Origin: Streptomyces sp. TG1A-8
GTDB lineage: Bacteria; Actinomycetota; Actinomycetes; Streptomycetales; Streptomycetaceae
DNA: 64,000 nt
Reading direction: 5' to 3'
Assembly: GCF_030499535.1 (NCBI RefSeq)
Contig: NZ_JASTLB010000004.1
Span: forward strand, 62,001-126,000
The translations under genes and the position numbers were made by a program. Positions 13,654 through 24,599 of the stretch are shown here, piece by piece. The notes below the pieces were generated by a model. The model was not told the origin of the DNA, searched no databases, and worked only from the letters and a program-made list of their open reading frames with translations. Every line of letters starts with the position of its first letter. The first letter of the stretch is position 1.

Positions 13654-16600
13654 CCGGCCCTCGGCATGAGACGGAACTGCCCGACGAGGAGAGGACGGCC
13701 ATGGCGGCGACTCCCGACAGGCTCGTGGACGCGTTGCGCGTCGCCCTCCAGGACAACGAGCGGCTGCGTGGGCAGAACCGGCGGCTCACCGAGGCGGCGC
13801 GCGAGCCGATCGCCGTCGTCGGCATGGCATGCCGGTTCCCCGGCGGGGTGCGCGGCCCCGAGGAGTTGTGGGACCTCGTGGCCCAGGGCGTCGACGCGGT
13901 CTCCCCCTTCCCCACCGACCGGGGGTGGAACACCGAGGAGCTGTACGACCCCGACGGCGGCGCCGGCAAGAGCTACGTCCGAGAGGGCGCCTTCCTCGAC
14001 GACGCGGGCGCCTTCGACGCCGGGTTCTTCGGCATCTCGCCGCGCGAGGCCGTGGCCATGGACCCGCAGCAGCGTCTGCTGCTGGAAGTGGCGTGGGAGG
14101 CGCTCGAACGCGCGGCCCTCGACCCGCTGTCGCTGCGGGGCAGCCGCACCGGCGTCTTCGTGGGCGGCAGGGCACTGGACTACGGGCCGCGGGTCCACGA
14201 GGAGGTGCCCGAGCACGTGGCGGGGTACCTGCTCACGGGCGGCTCGCCCGCCGTGCTCTCCGGGCGGGTCTCGTACGCACTCGGTCTGGAGGGACCCGCC
14301 CTCACCGTGGACACGGCCTGCTCCTCGTCGCTCGTCGCCCTCCACCTCGCCATGCGTTCCCTGCGCGCCGAGGAGTGCGGTCTGGCGCTGGCCGCAGGCG
14401 TCGCGGTCATGGCCACCCCAGGGGCGTTCGTCGAGTTCAGCCGGCAGCGCGGGCTGGCCCCTGACGGCCGGTGCCGGTCGTTCTCGGCCGATGCGGACGG
14501 TACCGGCTGGGGCGAGGGCGTCGCCGTACTCGTGCTGGAGCGGCTCAGCGATGCGCGCCGGCTCGGGCACGAGGTGCTGGCGGTCGTGCGCGGCACCGCC
14601 GTCAACCAGGACGGTGCCAGCAACGGGCTCAGCTCGCCCAACGGCCTCGCCCAGCAGCGGGTCATCAGGGACGCGCTGCACGATGCCGGCCTCACCGTCG
14701 AGCAGGTCGACGTCCTGGAGGCGCACGGCACCGGGACGACTCTCGGCGACCCGATCGAGGCCCAGGCGGTGCTCGCCACCTACGGCACCAGGGGAGCCGG
14801 CCGGCCCCCGCTTTGGCTCGGGTCGATCAAGTCCAACATCGCGCACCCCCAGGCGTCCGCCGGCCTCGGCGGGGTGATCAAAATGGTGCAGGCAATCCGA
14901 CATGGCACCGTCCCCAGGACCCTGCACGTCACCTCGCCGACCCCGCACGTCGACTGGGCGTCGGGAGCGGTCCGGCTCGCCACCGAGCCGGTCGCGTGGC
15001 CGGAGACCGGGGAGCCGCGCCGGGCAGCGGTGTCCTCCTTCGGCATCAGCGGGACCAACGCCCATGTGATCATCGAGCAGCCGCCGCAGCCGTCCGAGCA
15101 CACCCCGGACGACGTCCCGGCGGACGCACGGCCGACCCTCGTGGCCTGGACCCTCTCCGGCAGAGGCCCGGACGGGCTGCGGGCACAGGCACGTCGGCTG
15201 CGGGACTTCGCCGCCGCCCGTCCAGAGGTCCCGGTCGCCGACACCGCCCTGTCCCTCGCCACCACCCGCGCCGCGCTGGAGCACCGGGCGGTGGTCATCG
15301 GTGAGGACCACACCGAACTGCTGCGCGCACTGGACGGCGTCGCCGGGGGCGAGCCGACGGGCGGCGAGGTCCGCGGCGTCGTGCGCGGCGAGCCGAAGAC
15401 CGCCTTCCTGTTCACCGGGCAGGGTGCTCAACGGCCGGGCATGGGACAGGATCTGTACGCACGCCACCCCGTCTTCGCCCAGGCCTGGGACGAGATCTGC
15501 ACCCATCTGGACCCGTATCTCGAACGCCCCCTGTCCGCAGTGGTGTTCGCCGAGGCCGACTCCCCGGACGCCGGCCTCGTCGACCTCACCCAGTGGGCCC
15601 AGCCCGCCCTGTTCACCTTCGAGGTCGCTCTGTTCCGACTGCTGGAGTCACTGGGCGTGCGCCCCGACGTGGTCGCCGGGCATTCCATAGGCGAGATCGC
15701 TGCGGCGACGGTCGCCGGAGTGTTCTCGCTGCCCGACGCCGCCGCCCTGGTGGCCGCGCGCGGACGGCTGATGGGCCGCCTGCCCGCGGGCGGCTCGATG
15801 GTGGCGCTCCAGGCCACCGAGGCGGAACTGCTGCCCCTGCTGCACGGACACGAGGTGGACGTCTCGCTTGCCGCGATCAACGGTCCGCACGCCACCGTCG
15901 TCGCCGGCGACACCGACGCGGTCCGGCGGATCGCCGAACACTTCACAGAGCGCGGCCGCAAGACGACCTCGCTACGGGTGAGTCACGCCTTCCACTCACC
16001 CCGGATGGACCCCATGCTCGACGACTTCCGTGCTGTGGCCGAACGGCTGACCTACCACCCGCCGCGCATTCCCCTCGTCTCGGACGTGACCGGCCGGCCC
16101 GCCGAGCCGGACGACATCTGCTCGGCCGACTATTGGGTCCGGCATGTACGGCTGCCCGTCCGCTTCGCCGATTGCGTGGCCGCCCTGCGCCGGGAGGGCG
16201 TCACCCAGTTCCTGGAGGTCGGCCCCGACGCCGCACTGACACCCATGGCACGGCAGTCCCTGCCCGAGAGCGCGGACGGCACGGACGACGACGGCGGCAC
16301 GTGCGTGATCCCCGCAGTGCGCCGCAACCGCTCCGAGGGCCGAGCGCTGCTGACGGCGCTCGCGGAGCTGTATGTGCGCGGCACGCCGGTTGACTGGCCC
16401 GCCACGCTCGCCGGGACAGCTGCGCGCAGAACGCCGCTGCCCACCTACGCCTTCGTCCACCAGCACTACTGGCTCACCGAGCCCGCTCCCGCACGGCTGC
16501 CCGGCGCGGCCGGACTCACCTCCGTCGACCATCCGCTGCTCGGCGCAGCGCTCGGCCGCGCCGACGGGCAGGGCTGGACGTTCACCTCGGTCCTCTCCCC

Positions 16601-19454
16601 CCGACGGCAGCCCTGGCTGGCCGACCACACCGTCACCGGCACCGTCGTCGTGCCGGGGACCGCCGTGGCGGAACTACTGCGTGCCTTGGGAGCCCGGCTG
16701 GGATACGAGCACCTTGCCGAACTCACCTTGTTGCACCCCCTCGTCGTGCCGGACGGACGGGAGATCCACCTCCAGGTCGTGGTGGATCCGTCTGCCGGGG
16801 TGGACGGGGAAGAAGCAGCGAACGGGCGCGCCTTCACCGTGTACGGCCGCCTCGCGACCGACGGTGAGGACCCGCTCGACACCTGCGAATGGACCCGCTG
16901 TGCGACCGGCCTGCTCGCCTCCGAGCCCGACGACGCCCACCAGACGCCCTGGACCGCCGACGTCTGGCCACCGGACGGCACCACCGAGATCGACCTCGAC
17001 CTGCTCCTCGGCGACATGGCCGGGACCGGGTTCGGCTACGGACCGGCCTTCCTCGGGCTGCACCGCGCCTGGCGCCGGGGCGAGGAGGTTTACGTCGAGG
17101 CCCGGTCGCCGGAGAAACTGAGCGGATCCCAGGACGCGTTCGCGGTGCACCCTGCCCTGCTGGACGCGGTGCTGCGGCCGGTCGCCCTCGGCGCCCTCGC
17201 GGAGACCGGTCCGGAGGACGGGCGGCGCCGGCACGGACTGCCGTTCTCCTGGACCGGAGTCACCTGGCGGGGCACGGCGGCCGGCGCGCTGCGTGCCCGA
17301 TTCCGCGTCACCGGCCCCGATGCCGTCGCCATCGACCTGGCCGACGGCACCGGCGCGCCCGTGGCGTCCGTGGCCGCCCTGGCGCTGCGCCCGGAGTCCC
17401 CCGACCGGATCGCGGGCGCCGCGGCGGCGGCCGGCGGCCCGCTGCTGCGCCTCGGCTGGCATCCGCTGCCGCCCGCGCAGGTGGCGGAGCCCGCCGCGCA
17501 CGGGTGGGCCCTGCTGTCCGCCCCGTCCGCCGGGACCGGCGCCCATCCCGGGGCTTGGCAGAAGGCGCTCGGCGCGCATGCGACGGCGCTGCACACGGAC
17601 CTCGATGCCCTGTGCGCCGCCCTCGGCGGAAACGGCGAGGACGGCAGGGAGCAGGCGCCGCCGTCCGTGGTGGTGCTGCCGCCCCTGCCCGGTACGCCCC
17701 CGGACTCCTCCGCGCCCGACCGAGGCGTTCGCCGGCGCCTCGGCCTCACGCTGGGCCTGATCCAGCGCTGGCTGTCCGACGACCGGCTCGCCGAGGCGCG
17801 ACTCGTGGTGATGACCTGCGGGGCCGTCGCAGCACGGCCCGGTGATCGCGCGCCCGATCCAGCCGAGGCCGCGGTGTGGGGACTGCTGCGCTCGGCCCAG
17901 TCCGAACACCCGGACCGCTTTGTGCTGCTCGACGTCGGCGCCGAGGAGACCGCGGAAGGCGCCGCTGACCTGATCACCGAGGCGCTTGCCGCCGGTGAAC
18001 CCCAACTCGCTCTCCGTGGGGGCACGTTGTGCGTGGCCCGGTTGGAGCGCCTGCCGTTCGGCCCCGTCGGCGCACCGGCCGACCCCGCCGACACCCCGGT
18101 CGTCGACCCCGATGGCCTGGCACTGATCACCGGCGGCACTGGAGCCGTCGGCTCCCTGATCGCTCGTCACCTGGTGCAGCGGTACGGCGTACGGGACCTC
18201 GTGCTCGTCGGCCGCAGGGGTGAGGCCACCGACGGCGCGGCTGAGCTGACGGCGGAGCTCACGCGGCTCGGCGCCCGGGTCACCGTGGCCCCCTGCGACG
18301 TGGCCGAGCGCGGCGACGTGGACCGGCTGCTCGCGCAACTCCCGGCCGACCGCCCCCTGCGAACGGTCGTGCACGGGGCGGGCGTCGTCCGGGACGCTCC
18401 CGTCGACGTCTTGGACGGCGACCGCGTCGACGCCGTGCTCCGCGCCAAGGCGGACGGCGCCTGGCATCTGCACGAGGCGACCCGCGACCGGGACCTGTCC
18501 GCCTTCGTGCTTTTCTCCTCGGCGTCCGGCCTCCTGGGCGGGGCAGGCCAGGGCAACTACGCGGCCGCGAACGCCGTCACCGACGCCCTCGCCCACCATC
18601 GCCGGGCTCTCGGTCTGCCCGCCGTGTCCCTCGCCTGGGGCTGGTGGGACCAGTCCGCAGGCATGTCCGGCCGGCTCGGTGCCGCCGACCGCCGGCGCAT
18701 GCGGGAGGCGGGCCTGATCCCCCTCTCGGAGCAGGATGGGCTGGCCCTGTTCGACGCGGCGCTCGGCCATGCCTTCCGCACCCAACGCGAGGCGCACGAG
18801 GCGGTACTGGTACCCCTCAAGCTCGACACCGCCGCGCTGAGGGCCCGCGCCCGCACCGTGCCGGTCCCGCATCTGCTCCGAGCCCTCGTCCCGGCGCCGG
18901 CGCACCGGGTGACAGACCCGGCGCCGAGCTCCGATCTCCGCGCCCGCCTGGCCCGGCTCTCCGGAGCCGACCTGGACGCCGCGCTCCTGGATGCCGTACG
19001 GTCCACCGCCGCCGACGTCCTCGGTCACCCGGGCACCGGGACGATCGACATGGACCGCGGCTTCCTGGACCTCGGATTCGACTCGCTGACCGGGATGGAG
19101 TTGCGCACCCGGCTCACCCGGCTGACCGGGGTGCGCCTGCCGGCGACCGCCGTGTTCGACCATCCGAGTCCGGCCGCCCTCGCCGCCCACCTGCGCGGGC
19201 AACTCGCCCCTGGCGGCCCGTCGGAGGTGGCCTCCTCCCGCGTACGCCAGGAACTGGACACCTTGGCCGGACTGCTCGCAGAGACGCCGCGGGACGAGGC
19301 GGATCGGCGGGCGGTGGCGGCAGCCCTGCGCGCACTGCTGCGCACCGTGGAGGTACCGGACGCCCGGCAGGAGCAGGAGACGGGGCCGGACATCGCGACC
19401 GCCTCCACCCAGGAACTCTTCGCAATGCTCGACGACGAGCTCGGCCCGTCGTGA
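13650..19454 (+). CDS. Type I PKS, one module (KS-AT-DH-KR-ACP)
   Basis: About 1934 residues. Docking helix of the second class ([20 protein letters not shown]), KS with TACSSS (about 224), AT with GHSIG and HAFHS (malonyl-CoA), DH with [10 protein letters not shown] (about 992), KR with TGGTGAVG (about 1491), and ACP with GFDSLTG (about 1811), then an acidic tail. The second DH motif reads LLDAVLR rather than the usual D-x3-Q/H. The KR has VRD in place of LDD, keeping only the last Asp, and lacks the A-type Trp, so B-type is most likely. Product step: a double bond without methyl branch. The start at 13650 overlaps the upstream stop and has GAGGAG at 13637-13642. An in-frame ATG at 13701 with its own GAGGAGAGG is an equally plausible start and gives a more usual docking length. 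Confidence 0.94.
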   Translation: MTGPRHETELPDEERTAMAATPDRLVDALRVALQDNERLRGQNRRLTEAAREPIAVVGMACRFPGGVRGPEELWDLVAQGVDAVSPFPTDRGWNTEELYDPDGGAGKSYVREGAFLDDAGAFDAGFFGISPREAVAMDPQQRLLLEVAWEALERAALDPLSLRGSRTGVFVGGRALDYGPRVHEEVPEHVAGYLLTGGSPAVLSGRVSYALGLEGPALTVDTACSSSLVALHLAMRSLRAEECGLALAAGVAVMATPGAFVEFSRQRGLAPDGRCRSFSADADGTGWGEGVAVLVLERLSDARRLGHEVLAVVRGTAVNQDGASNGLSSPNGLAQQRVIRDALHDAGLTVEQVDVLEAHGTGTTLGDPIEAQAVLATYGTRGAGRPPLWLGSIKSNIAHPQASAGLGGVIKMVQAIRHGTVPRTLHVTSPTPHVDWASGAVRLATEPVAWPETGEPRRAAVSSFGISGTNAHVIIEQPPQPSEHTPDDVPADARPTLVAWTLSGRGPDGLRAQARRLRDFAAARPEVPVADTALSLATTRAALEHRAVVIGEDHTELLRALDGVAGGEPTGGEVRGVVRGEPKTAFLFTGQGAQRPGMGQDLYARHPVFAQAWDEICTHLDPYLERPLSAVVFAEADSPDAGLVDLTQWAQPALFTFEVALFRLLESLGVRPDVVAGHSIGEIAAATVAGVFSLPDAAALVAARGRLMGRLPAGGSMVALQATEAELLPLLHGHEVDVSLAAINGPHATVVAGDTDAVRRIAEHFTERGRKTTSLRVSHAFHSPRMDPMLDDFRAVAERLTYHPPRIPLVSDVTGRPAEPDDICSADYWVRHVRLPVRFADCVAALRREGVTQFLEVGPDAALTPMARQSLPESADGTDDDGGTCVIPAVRRNRSEGRALLTALAELYVRGTPVDWPATLAGTAARRTPLPTYAFVHQHYWLTEPAPARLPGAAGLTSVDHPLLGAALGRADGQGWTFTSVLSPRRQPWLADHTVTGTVVVPGTAVAELLRALGARLGYEHLAELTLLHPLVVPDGREIHLQVVVDPSAGVDGEEAANGRAFTVYGRLATDGEDPLDTCEWTRCATGLLASEPDDAHQTPWTADVWPPDGTTEIDLDLLLGDMAGTGFGYGPAFLGLHRAWRRGEEVYVEARSPEKLSGSQDAFAVHPALLDAVLRPVALGALAETGPEDGRRRHGLPFSWTGVTWRGTAAGALRARFRVTGPDAVAIDLADGTGAPVASVAALALRPESPDRIAGAAAAAGGPLLRLGWHPLPPAQVAEPAAHGWALLSAPSAGTGAHPGAWQKALGAHATALHTDLDALCAALGGNGEDGREQAPPSVVVLPPLPGTPPDSSAPDRGVRRRLGLTLGLIQRWLSDDRLAEARLVVMTCGAVAARPGDRAPDPAEAAVWGLLRSAQSEHPDRFVLLDVGAEETAEGAADLITEALAAGEPQLALRGGTLCVARLERLPFGPVGAPADPADTPVVDPDGLALITGGTGAVGSLIARHLVQRYGVRDLVLVGRRGEATDGAAELTAELTRLGARVTVAPCDVAERGDVDRLLAQLPADRPLRTVVHGAGVVRDAPVDVLDGDRVDAVLRAKADGAWHLHEATRDRDLSAFVLFSSASGLLGGAGQGNYAAANAVTDALAHHRRALGLPAVSLAWGWWDQSAGMSGRLGAADRRRMREAGLIPLSEQDGLALFDAALGHAFRTQREAHEAVLVPLKLDTAALRARARTVPVPHLLRALVPAPAHRVTDPAPSSDLRARLARLSGADLDAALLDAVRSTAADVLGHPGTGTIDMDRGFLDLGFDSLTGMELRTRLTRLTGVRLPATAVFDHPSPAALAAHLRGQLAPGGPSEVASSRVRQELDTLAGLLAETPRDEADRRAVAAALRALLRTVEVPDARQEQETGPDIATASTQELFAMLDDELGPS

Positions 19455-19497
19455 GCCGCCGTCCCACGGCCGCGCGACCAACCTTGAGAGGTGCTGC

Positions 19498-22400
19498 ATG
19501 ACCGCCGAGGAAGCGACTCCCTCGAACGAACAACTTGTGGACTATCTGCGGCGCGCTACGGCCGAGCTCCGTACGGCGCGCCGGCAGCTGAACGAACTGC
19601 GCGAGCGGGAGCACGAGCCCATCGCCATCGTGGGCACGGCCTGCGCCTTCCCCGGTGGGGTGCGCTCCCCGCAGGAGCTGTGGGAGCTGGTGGCCGCAGG
19701 CGGCGATGCCGTCGGCGGCTTCCCCGACGACCGGGGCTGGGACCTGGAGAACCTGTACGACCCCGATCCGGAGGCGCTTGGCAAGTGCTCCAGCAAGGGA
19801 GGCGGTTTCCTGGCCGAAGCCGCCCACTTCGACGCGGAGTTCTTCGGGATGGCGCCCCGCGAGGCGCTGACCGTCGACCCCCAGCAGCGGCTGCTGCTGG
19901 AATGCGCGTGGGAGGCGCTCGAACGCGCCGGGATCGACCCGCGCACCCTGCGCGGCGAGCCCGTCGGCACGTACGTCGGCGTCATGTACAACGACTACGC
20001 CTCCCGCCTCCAGCCGGCTCCCGCAGGCTACGAGGGCTTCCTCGGCAACGGCAGTGCCCCAAGCGTGGCGTCCGGGCGGCTCGCCTACACCTTCGGTTTC
20101 GAAGGCCCCGCTGTCACGGTCGACACCGCCTGCTCCTCCTCCCTGGTGACGCTGCACCTGGCGGCCCAGGCCCTGCGCCGGGGGGAATGCACGCTTGCGC
20201 TCGCCGGAGGCGTGACGGTGATGTCCACGCCGGGCCCCTTCATCGAGTTCAGCCGACAGCGCGGCCTGGCCCCGGACGGCAGGTGCAAGGCGTTCTCCGC
20301 GCAGGCCGACGGTACCGGCTGGGGCGAGGGCGTGGGCCTGCTGCTGGTCGAGCGGCTGAGCGACGCACGCCGCCACGGGCACCCCGTGCTCGCCGTGGTG
20401 CGCGGTACCGCGATCAACCAGGACGGCGCGAGCAGCGGCCTGACAGCCCCCAACGGCCCCTCCCAGGAGCGGGTCATCCGACGGGCCCTCGCGGACGCCG
20501 GTCTGAGCCCGCGGGAGGTGGACGCGGTCGAGGCGCACGGCACCGGGACGAGGCTGGGCGACCCGATCGAGGCGCAGGCCATCATGGCGGTCTACGGTCA
20601 GGACCGCGACGGCGAACTCCCCGTGTACATGGGAACCTTGAAGTCCAATATCGGCCATTCCCAGGCCGCCGCCGGTGTGGGCGGTGTCATCAAGATGGTG
20701 CTGGCCATGCGCAACGGCCTGCTGCCCAGGACCCTGCATGCTGAGGACCCCAGCCCGCACATCGACTGGTCGGCGGGTGCTGTCCGGCTGCTCACCGAGC
20801 CCGTGCCCTGGCCGGCCACGGGTCGGCCGCGCCGCGCCGGAGTTTCCTCCTTCGGCGTCAGCGGCACCAACGCCCACGTCATCGTGGAACAGGTCCCGCA
20901 GGAAGAGCCGGAGCACACCAGTGAACCGATGCTCACCAGCGGACCCGAGCGGACCGGTCGCGACACGTCCGCGCTCGCCTGGCCCCTGTCCGCGAAGACC
21001 CCGACAGCCCTGCGCGCGCAGGCGGCCCGCCTGCGCCGCCATCTGTTGGACCACCCGGACACGGACCTCACCGACCTGGCGTACTCGCTGGCCGGGCACC
21101 GCTCCCTGCTGACACAGCGAGGTGTCGTTGTCGCCGAGGACCGCCAAGAGCTGCTGCACGGACTCGACCTGCTGGCCGAGGGCGGGCTCGGCACGGGGGT
21201 GCTGCGTGGCGGCGGCGCCGCACAGGGCGGGCTCGCCCTGCTGTTCGCGGGGCAGGGCGCCCAACGGCCGGGCATGGGCCGCGAGCTGAGCCGGGCCTTC
21301 CCCGCCTTCGCGGAGGAACTGCGGGCGGTCTGCGCGCACTTCAACCCACACCTGGACCAGCCGCTGCGCGAGGTGCTGTGGGCGGAACCGGGCACGGCCA
21401 CAGCCGCGCTGCTGGACCGGACCGAGTACACCCAGCCCGCGCTGTTCGCCCTGGAGGTGGCGCAATACCGGTTGCTTCGGCGGTTCGGTGTCACGCCCGA
21501 CGCCGTCGTCGGCCACTCGATCGGAGAGCTGGTCGCGGCCCATGTGGCGGGCGTGTGGTCGCTGGCGGACACAGCGGCACTCGTCGCGGCCCGTGGGCGG
21601 CTGATGCAGGCCCTGCCGTGCGACAACGGCGCCATGCTTGCGGTGCGCGCCACTGAGGCGGACATCCGGCCCCTGCTCGTCGGCCGGGAGGACCGCGTCT
21701 CGATCGCGGCTGTGAACGGCCCCGAGTCCACCGTGGTCTCGGGGGACGCAGACGTCGTCGCCGAGATCGAGTCCTGGGCCGTCGCGCACGGTCGGCGTGT
21801 CAAGCGGCTGCGGACCAGCCATGCGTTCCACTCGCCGCACATGGAAGCGATACTGGACGACTTCCTGAGGGTGGCCGAGCAGCTCGACTACCAACGTCCC
21901 ACCGTACCGGTGGTCTCCAACCTGACCGGCCGGATCGCTGCCGAGAAGGACCTCACGGACCCTGCCTACTGGGTGCGCCATGTGCGGGAGCCGGTGCGGT
22001 TCGCCGACGGCGTGCTCGAACTGGCGGCGGACGGCGTGCGCGGTTTCCTCGAACTCGGCCCGGACACCGTGCTGTCCTCGATAGTGCCCGAGTGCCTGTC
22101 CGGCCACGAGGCCGCCCGCACCGCCCGGGCCGTCCCCGTGGCGCGCCGCGACCGGCCCGAACCGGTCTCCTTCCTCACCGCCCTGGGCGACCTCCACGCC
22201 CAGGGAAGGACCGTCAATTGGAGCCCGCTCTTCGACGAACGGCGTCCGAGGTTCCTCACGGCACTACCGACGTACGCCTTCCAGCGGCGCCGGTACTGGC
22301 TGGAGCCCGACCAGCCAGCGGCGAGGACGGGGGGACGGCGGCTGCGGTCAAAGTGGTGGAAACCGAGGAGCACCCCCCGCAGGAGACGCCGGGCCAGGAG

Positions 22401-22667
22401 ATCGCCGCTCTGTCCGGCTCCGAACGCCTCGCCGCACTCATACGGATCGTCGCGGAGGCCGCGGCGGACACCCTCGGCCACGAGGGCCCCGAACCGCTTG
22501 ACGGCGACGCCGAGCTGCTCGACCTGGGCATCACCTCGCTCATGGCCGTGGAGCTGCGCACGCGCCTGGGAGAGGCCTTGGCGCTGGACCTGCCACCCAC
22601 GCTGGTCTATGACCACCCTCGTATCGAGGACATGGCGCGTTTCCTGGACGAGGAGCTGAACCGGTGA
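19498..22667 (+). CDS. Type I PKS terminal module (KS-AT-ACP), frameshifted before ACP
   Basis: The reading frame from ATG 19498 (GAGAGG at 19485-19490) encodes a docking helix, KS with TACSSS (about 212) and a malonyl-type AT with GHSIG and HAFHS. After the AT end motif FQRRRYW it degenerates into an Arg-rich tail that stops at 22659. A perfect ACP ([15 protein letters not shown], Thr replacing Asp before the active Ser) continues in the -1 frame to 22667. The frames meet at a run of six G (22329-22334); one extra G would fuse them. There is no KR, DH or ER, so the last unit stays a beta-keto group, and no thioesterase domain, so release must be by another route. The frameshift could be real, a slippage site or a sequencing error. 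The ACP stop overlaps the thioesterase start (GTGA). Confidence 0.9.
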
Positions 22668-23449
22668 GCCTGCCGAACGACAGCTGGCTGCGGTGCTTCC
22701 ACACCGTGCCGGACCCGGTGGCGCGCCTGGTGTGCTGCCCGCACGCGGGCGGTTCCGCGAGCACGTTCTTCCCGCTCTCCAGGGAACTGGCCGACCGGTC
22801 ACGGGTTGAGGTGGTCGCCGTCCAGTACCCGGGCCGCCAGGACCGGCGTGAGGCGCCCATGGAGCTGGGCATCCGGGCGATGGCGGCGCGGATCGCCGAG
22901 GAGCTGTCCGCATGGGCCGACCGCCCGCTGTCGGTCTTCGGCCACAGCATGGGAGCCACGGTCGGCTACGAACTGGCGCGGGTACTGAAGGCGACCGCCT
23001 CGCCCGGGCCGGACCAGGTGATCGTCTCCGGTCAGCGTTCACCCGAGCTGCAGAGCAGCAGACCGGTGGCCGAGCTGGACGACGACGCGCTGGTGCGCGA
23101 ACTGGCGCTGCTCGGCGGGACGAGCCCCGAACTGCTCGACGACAGCGATGTCCTGCAGATGTTCCTTCCGCCGCTGCGCGCGGACTACGCCGCGCTGCGC
23201 GCCTACCGCCACCGCCCTGAACCCCGGCTGTCGTGCCCGGTGACGGCGCTGGTCGGTGCGTCGGACCCCAAGGTGACGGTCGAGGAGGCCGCCGGCTGGT
23301 CGGACGTCACGCACGGACCCTTCGACCTGCGGATCTTCGAGGGCGGGCACTTCTACCTGGACACGCGGCGCGAGGAGTTCACCGACACGGTCACCGGCCT
23401 GCTGGCCTCCCGACCACTGCACCAGCCGAAACCGACACCGGCGCACTGA
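22664..23449 (+). CDS. Type II (discrete) thioesterase of the PKS cluster
   Basis: Protein of 261 residues, the usual size for TEII alpha/beta hydrolases that clear stalled or misprimed acyl chains from carrier proteins. The N-terminal [12 protein letters not shown] oxyanion region, the nucleophile in FGHSMGA (about residue 94), the acid in VGASDP and the His in EGGHFYL form the catalytic triad. The GTG start overlaps the preceding ACP stop by four bases, so it is translationally coupled to the PKS. Because the last PKS module has no TE domain, this enzyme might also take part in release, but its family normally edits rather than cyclises. It resembles the RifR/TylO-type proteins by motif only. 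Confidence 0.92.
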   Translation: MSLPNDSWLRCFHTVPDPVARLVCCPHAGGSASTFFPLSRELADRSRVEVVAVQYPGRQDRREAPMELGIRAMAARIAEELSAWADRPLSVFGHSMGATVGYELARVLKATASPGPDQVIVSGQRSPELQSSRPVAELDDDALVRELALLGGTSPELLDDSDVLQMFLPPLRADYAALRAYRHRPEPRLSCPVTALVGASDPKVTVEEAAGWSDVTHGPFDLRIFEGGHFYLDTRREEFTDTVTGLLASRPLHQPKPTPAH

Positions 23450-23486
23450 CCACGACCTCGATCACGACGAACGGATCACCTCCATC

Positions 23487-24155
23487 ATGGCCACTCACAC
23501 CCACCAAAGCCCCGAACTGCTCGCCTACGCACGGGAGATCTCCCTCAGGGACGACCCGGTGCTCGCCGACCTCCGCGAGCTGAACGCCCAGCTGCCCGGT
23601 GGCCCGTCCCTCCAGGTGATGGCCGAGGAAGGCCAGCTGCTGTCCTTGCTGGTGCGGCTGACGGACGCGGCCCGCGTCCTGGAGATCGGTACCTTCACTG
23701 GGTACAGCACCCTGTGTATGGCTCGCGCGCTGTCTCCCGGAGGGCAGGTCGTGACCTGCGAACTCAACCCTAAATGGATCGAGATAGCGGCCTCGTACTG
23801 GGACCGGGCCGGGGTCTCCGACCGGATCGACGCCCGGGTCGGAGACGCGCATGACACCCTGGCGGGGCTCCACGAGGAGCACGGGGAAGGCGGCTTCGAC
23901 CTCGCGTTCGTCGACGCGGACAAGGCCCACTACCCCGAGTACTACGAGACCTGCCTGCACCTGGTGCGCCCGGGTGGTCTGATTGTCCTCGACAACACCC
24001 TGTTCTTCGGCCGGGTCGCCGACCCGGCCGCCACCGACCCCGACACCTGTGCCGTGCGCGATCTGAACAAGCTGCTGCGGGACGACGAGCGTGTGGAACT
24101 CAGCCTGCTGGTCATGGCCGATGGCATCACGCTGGTCCGCAAGAAGAGTGCCTGA
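23487..24155 (+). CDS. SAM-dependent O-methyltransferase, CCoAOMT-like family
   Basis: Protein of 222 residues. SAM-binding motif I is [16 protein letters not shown] (about residues 67-82), followed by CELNPKW and the metal-site motif [14 protein letters not shown] (about 138-151) with [10 protein letters not shown], all characteristic of the divalent-cation-dependent CCoAOMT-like family that includes MdmC and FkbG of polyketide clusters. It lies 37 bp after the thioesterase on the same strand and is probably the last gene of the operon. Likely roles are methylation of a hydroxyl or enol of the polyketide or of an extender precursor; the methoxymalonyl partner genes are not in this window. 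No strong ribosome-binding site is seen before ATG 23487. Confidence 0.88.
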   Translation: MATHTHQSPELLAYAREISLRDDPVLADLRELNAQLPGGPSLQVMAEEGQLLSLLVRLTDAARVLEIGTFTGYSTLCMARALSPGGQVVTCELNPKWIEIAASYWDRAGVSDRIDARVGDAHDTLAGLHEEHGEGGFDLAFVDADKAHYPEYYETCLHLVRPGGLIVLDNTLFFGRVADPAATDPDTCAVRDLNKLLRDDERVELSLLVMADGITLVRKKSA

Positions 24156-24164
24156 GACGAATAT

Positions 24165-24392
24165 GTGCCGCGAAGCGGGCGACACCATCACGTACGCCTG
24201 GATCCGGTGCCCTTTCCTGGCGGCCCGGTCAATCCATTGTCCCAGAAGGCCGTAGTCGATATGGGCTTCCGAGCCCAGGTCGAGGCTCTCCCGCAGCACC
24301 ATGATCTTGTACTGGGCCGCCTCCTCGAACAGCCGTTGGCGGATCGGGGGCTGGAGGGCAGCGCGACTGGGCGGCTGGGCGGGCTGGGCCAC
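24165..24392 (-). pseudogene. Possible remnant of an unrecognised gene
   Basis: The 370 bp between the methyltransferase and the parB terminator has no intact gene. On the minus strand one stretch reads like real protein (LFEEAAQYKIMVLRESLDLG, then GLLGQWIDRAARKGHRI) and then runs into the antisense of the methyltransferase end. It probably marks a gene of the plasmid side truncated where the biosynthetic segment was joined. I do not recognise the family. The calling rests on composition and amino acid character only. Confidence 0.3.
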
Positions 24393-24527
24393 GCAGCTTC
24401 TTCATCATCACTGAGGGTGGGCCGATGAGACGTGCACCAGGCCCCGAGACAGCCGGCGCATCGGCTCATGGGGCAGCCGCCCCGGGCACTGGACGCATCC
24501 GTCACGAGGCGCCAGCACCTTCAGCAT

Positions 24528-24599
24528 GTCTGACCACCCAACCACTACGGCCCGCCCCGCAGTGTGCGGGGGCGGGCCGTAGTGGTTGGGTGGTCAGAC
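24528..24599. terminator. Very long near-perfect hairpin overlapping the parB stop
   Basis: Arms 24528-24561 and 24565-24599 (34 and 35 nt, one bulged base) around a three-base loop. The right arm includes the parB stop codon (24594-24596). It is GC-rich and lies between two convergent units (methyltransferase on plus, parB on minus), so a bidirectional terminator is the likeliest role. The stem is far longer than a usual intrinsic terminator and has no clear T tract. Confidence 0.75.

Noticed and set aside
22092..22667. The ACP frame as an independent gene starting at 22092
   Set aside because: Its first 70 codons are antisense-like shadow of the AT domain; the ACP is the continuation of the preceding PKS gene after a frameshift.
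23391..24164. Minus-strand frame through the O-methyltransferase gene
   Set aside because: Antisense of a clear methyltransferase; only the part beyond the gene (24165-24392) looks protein-like.
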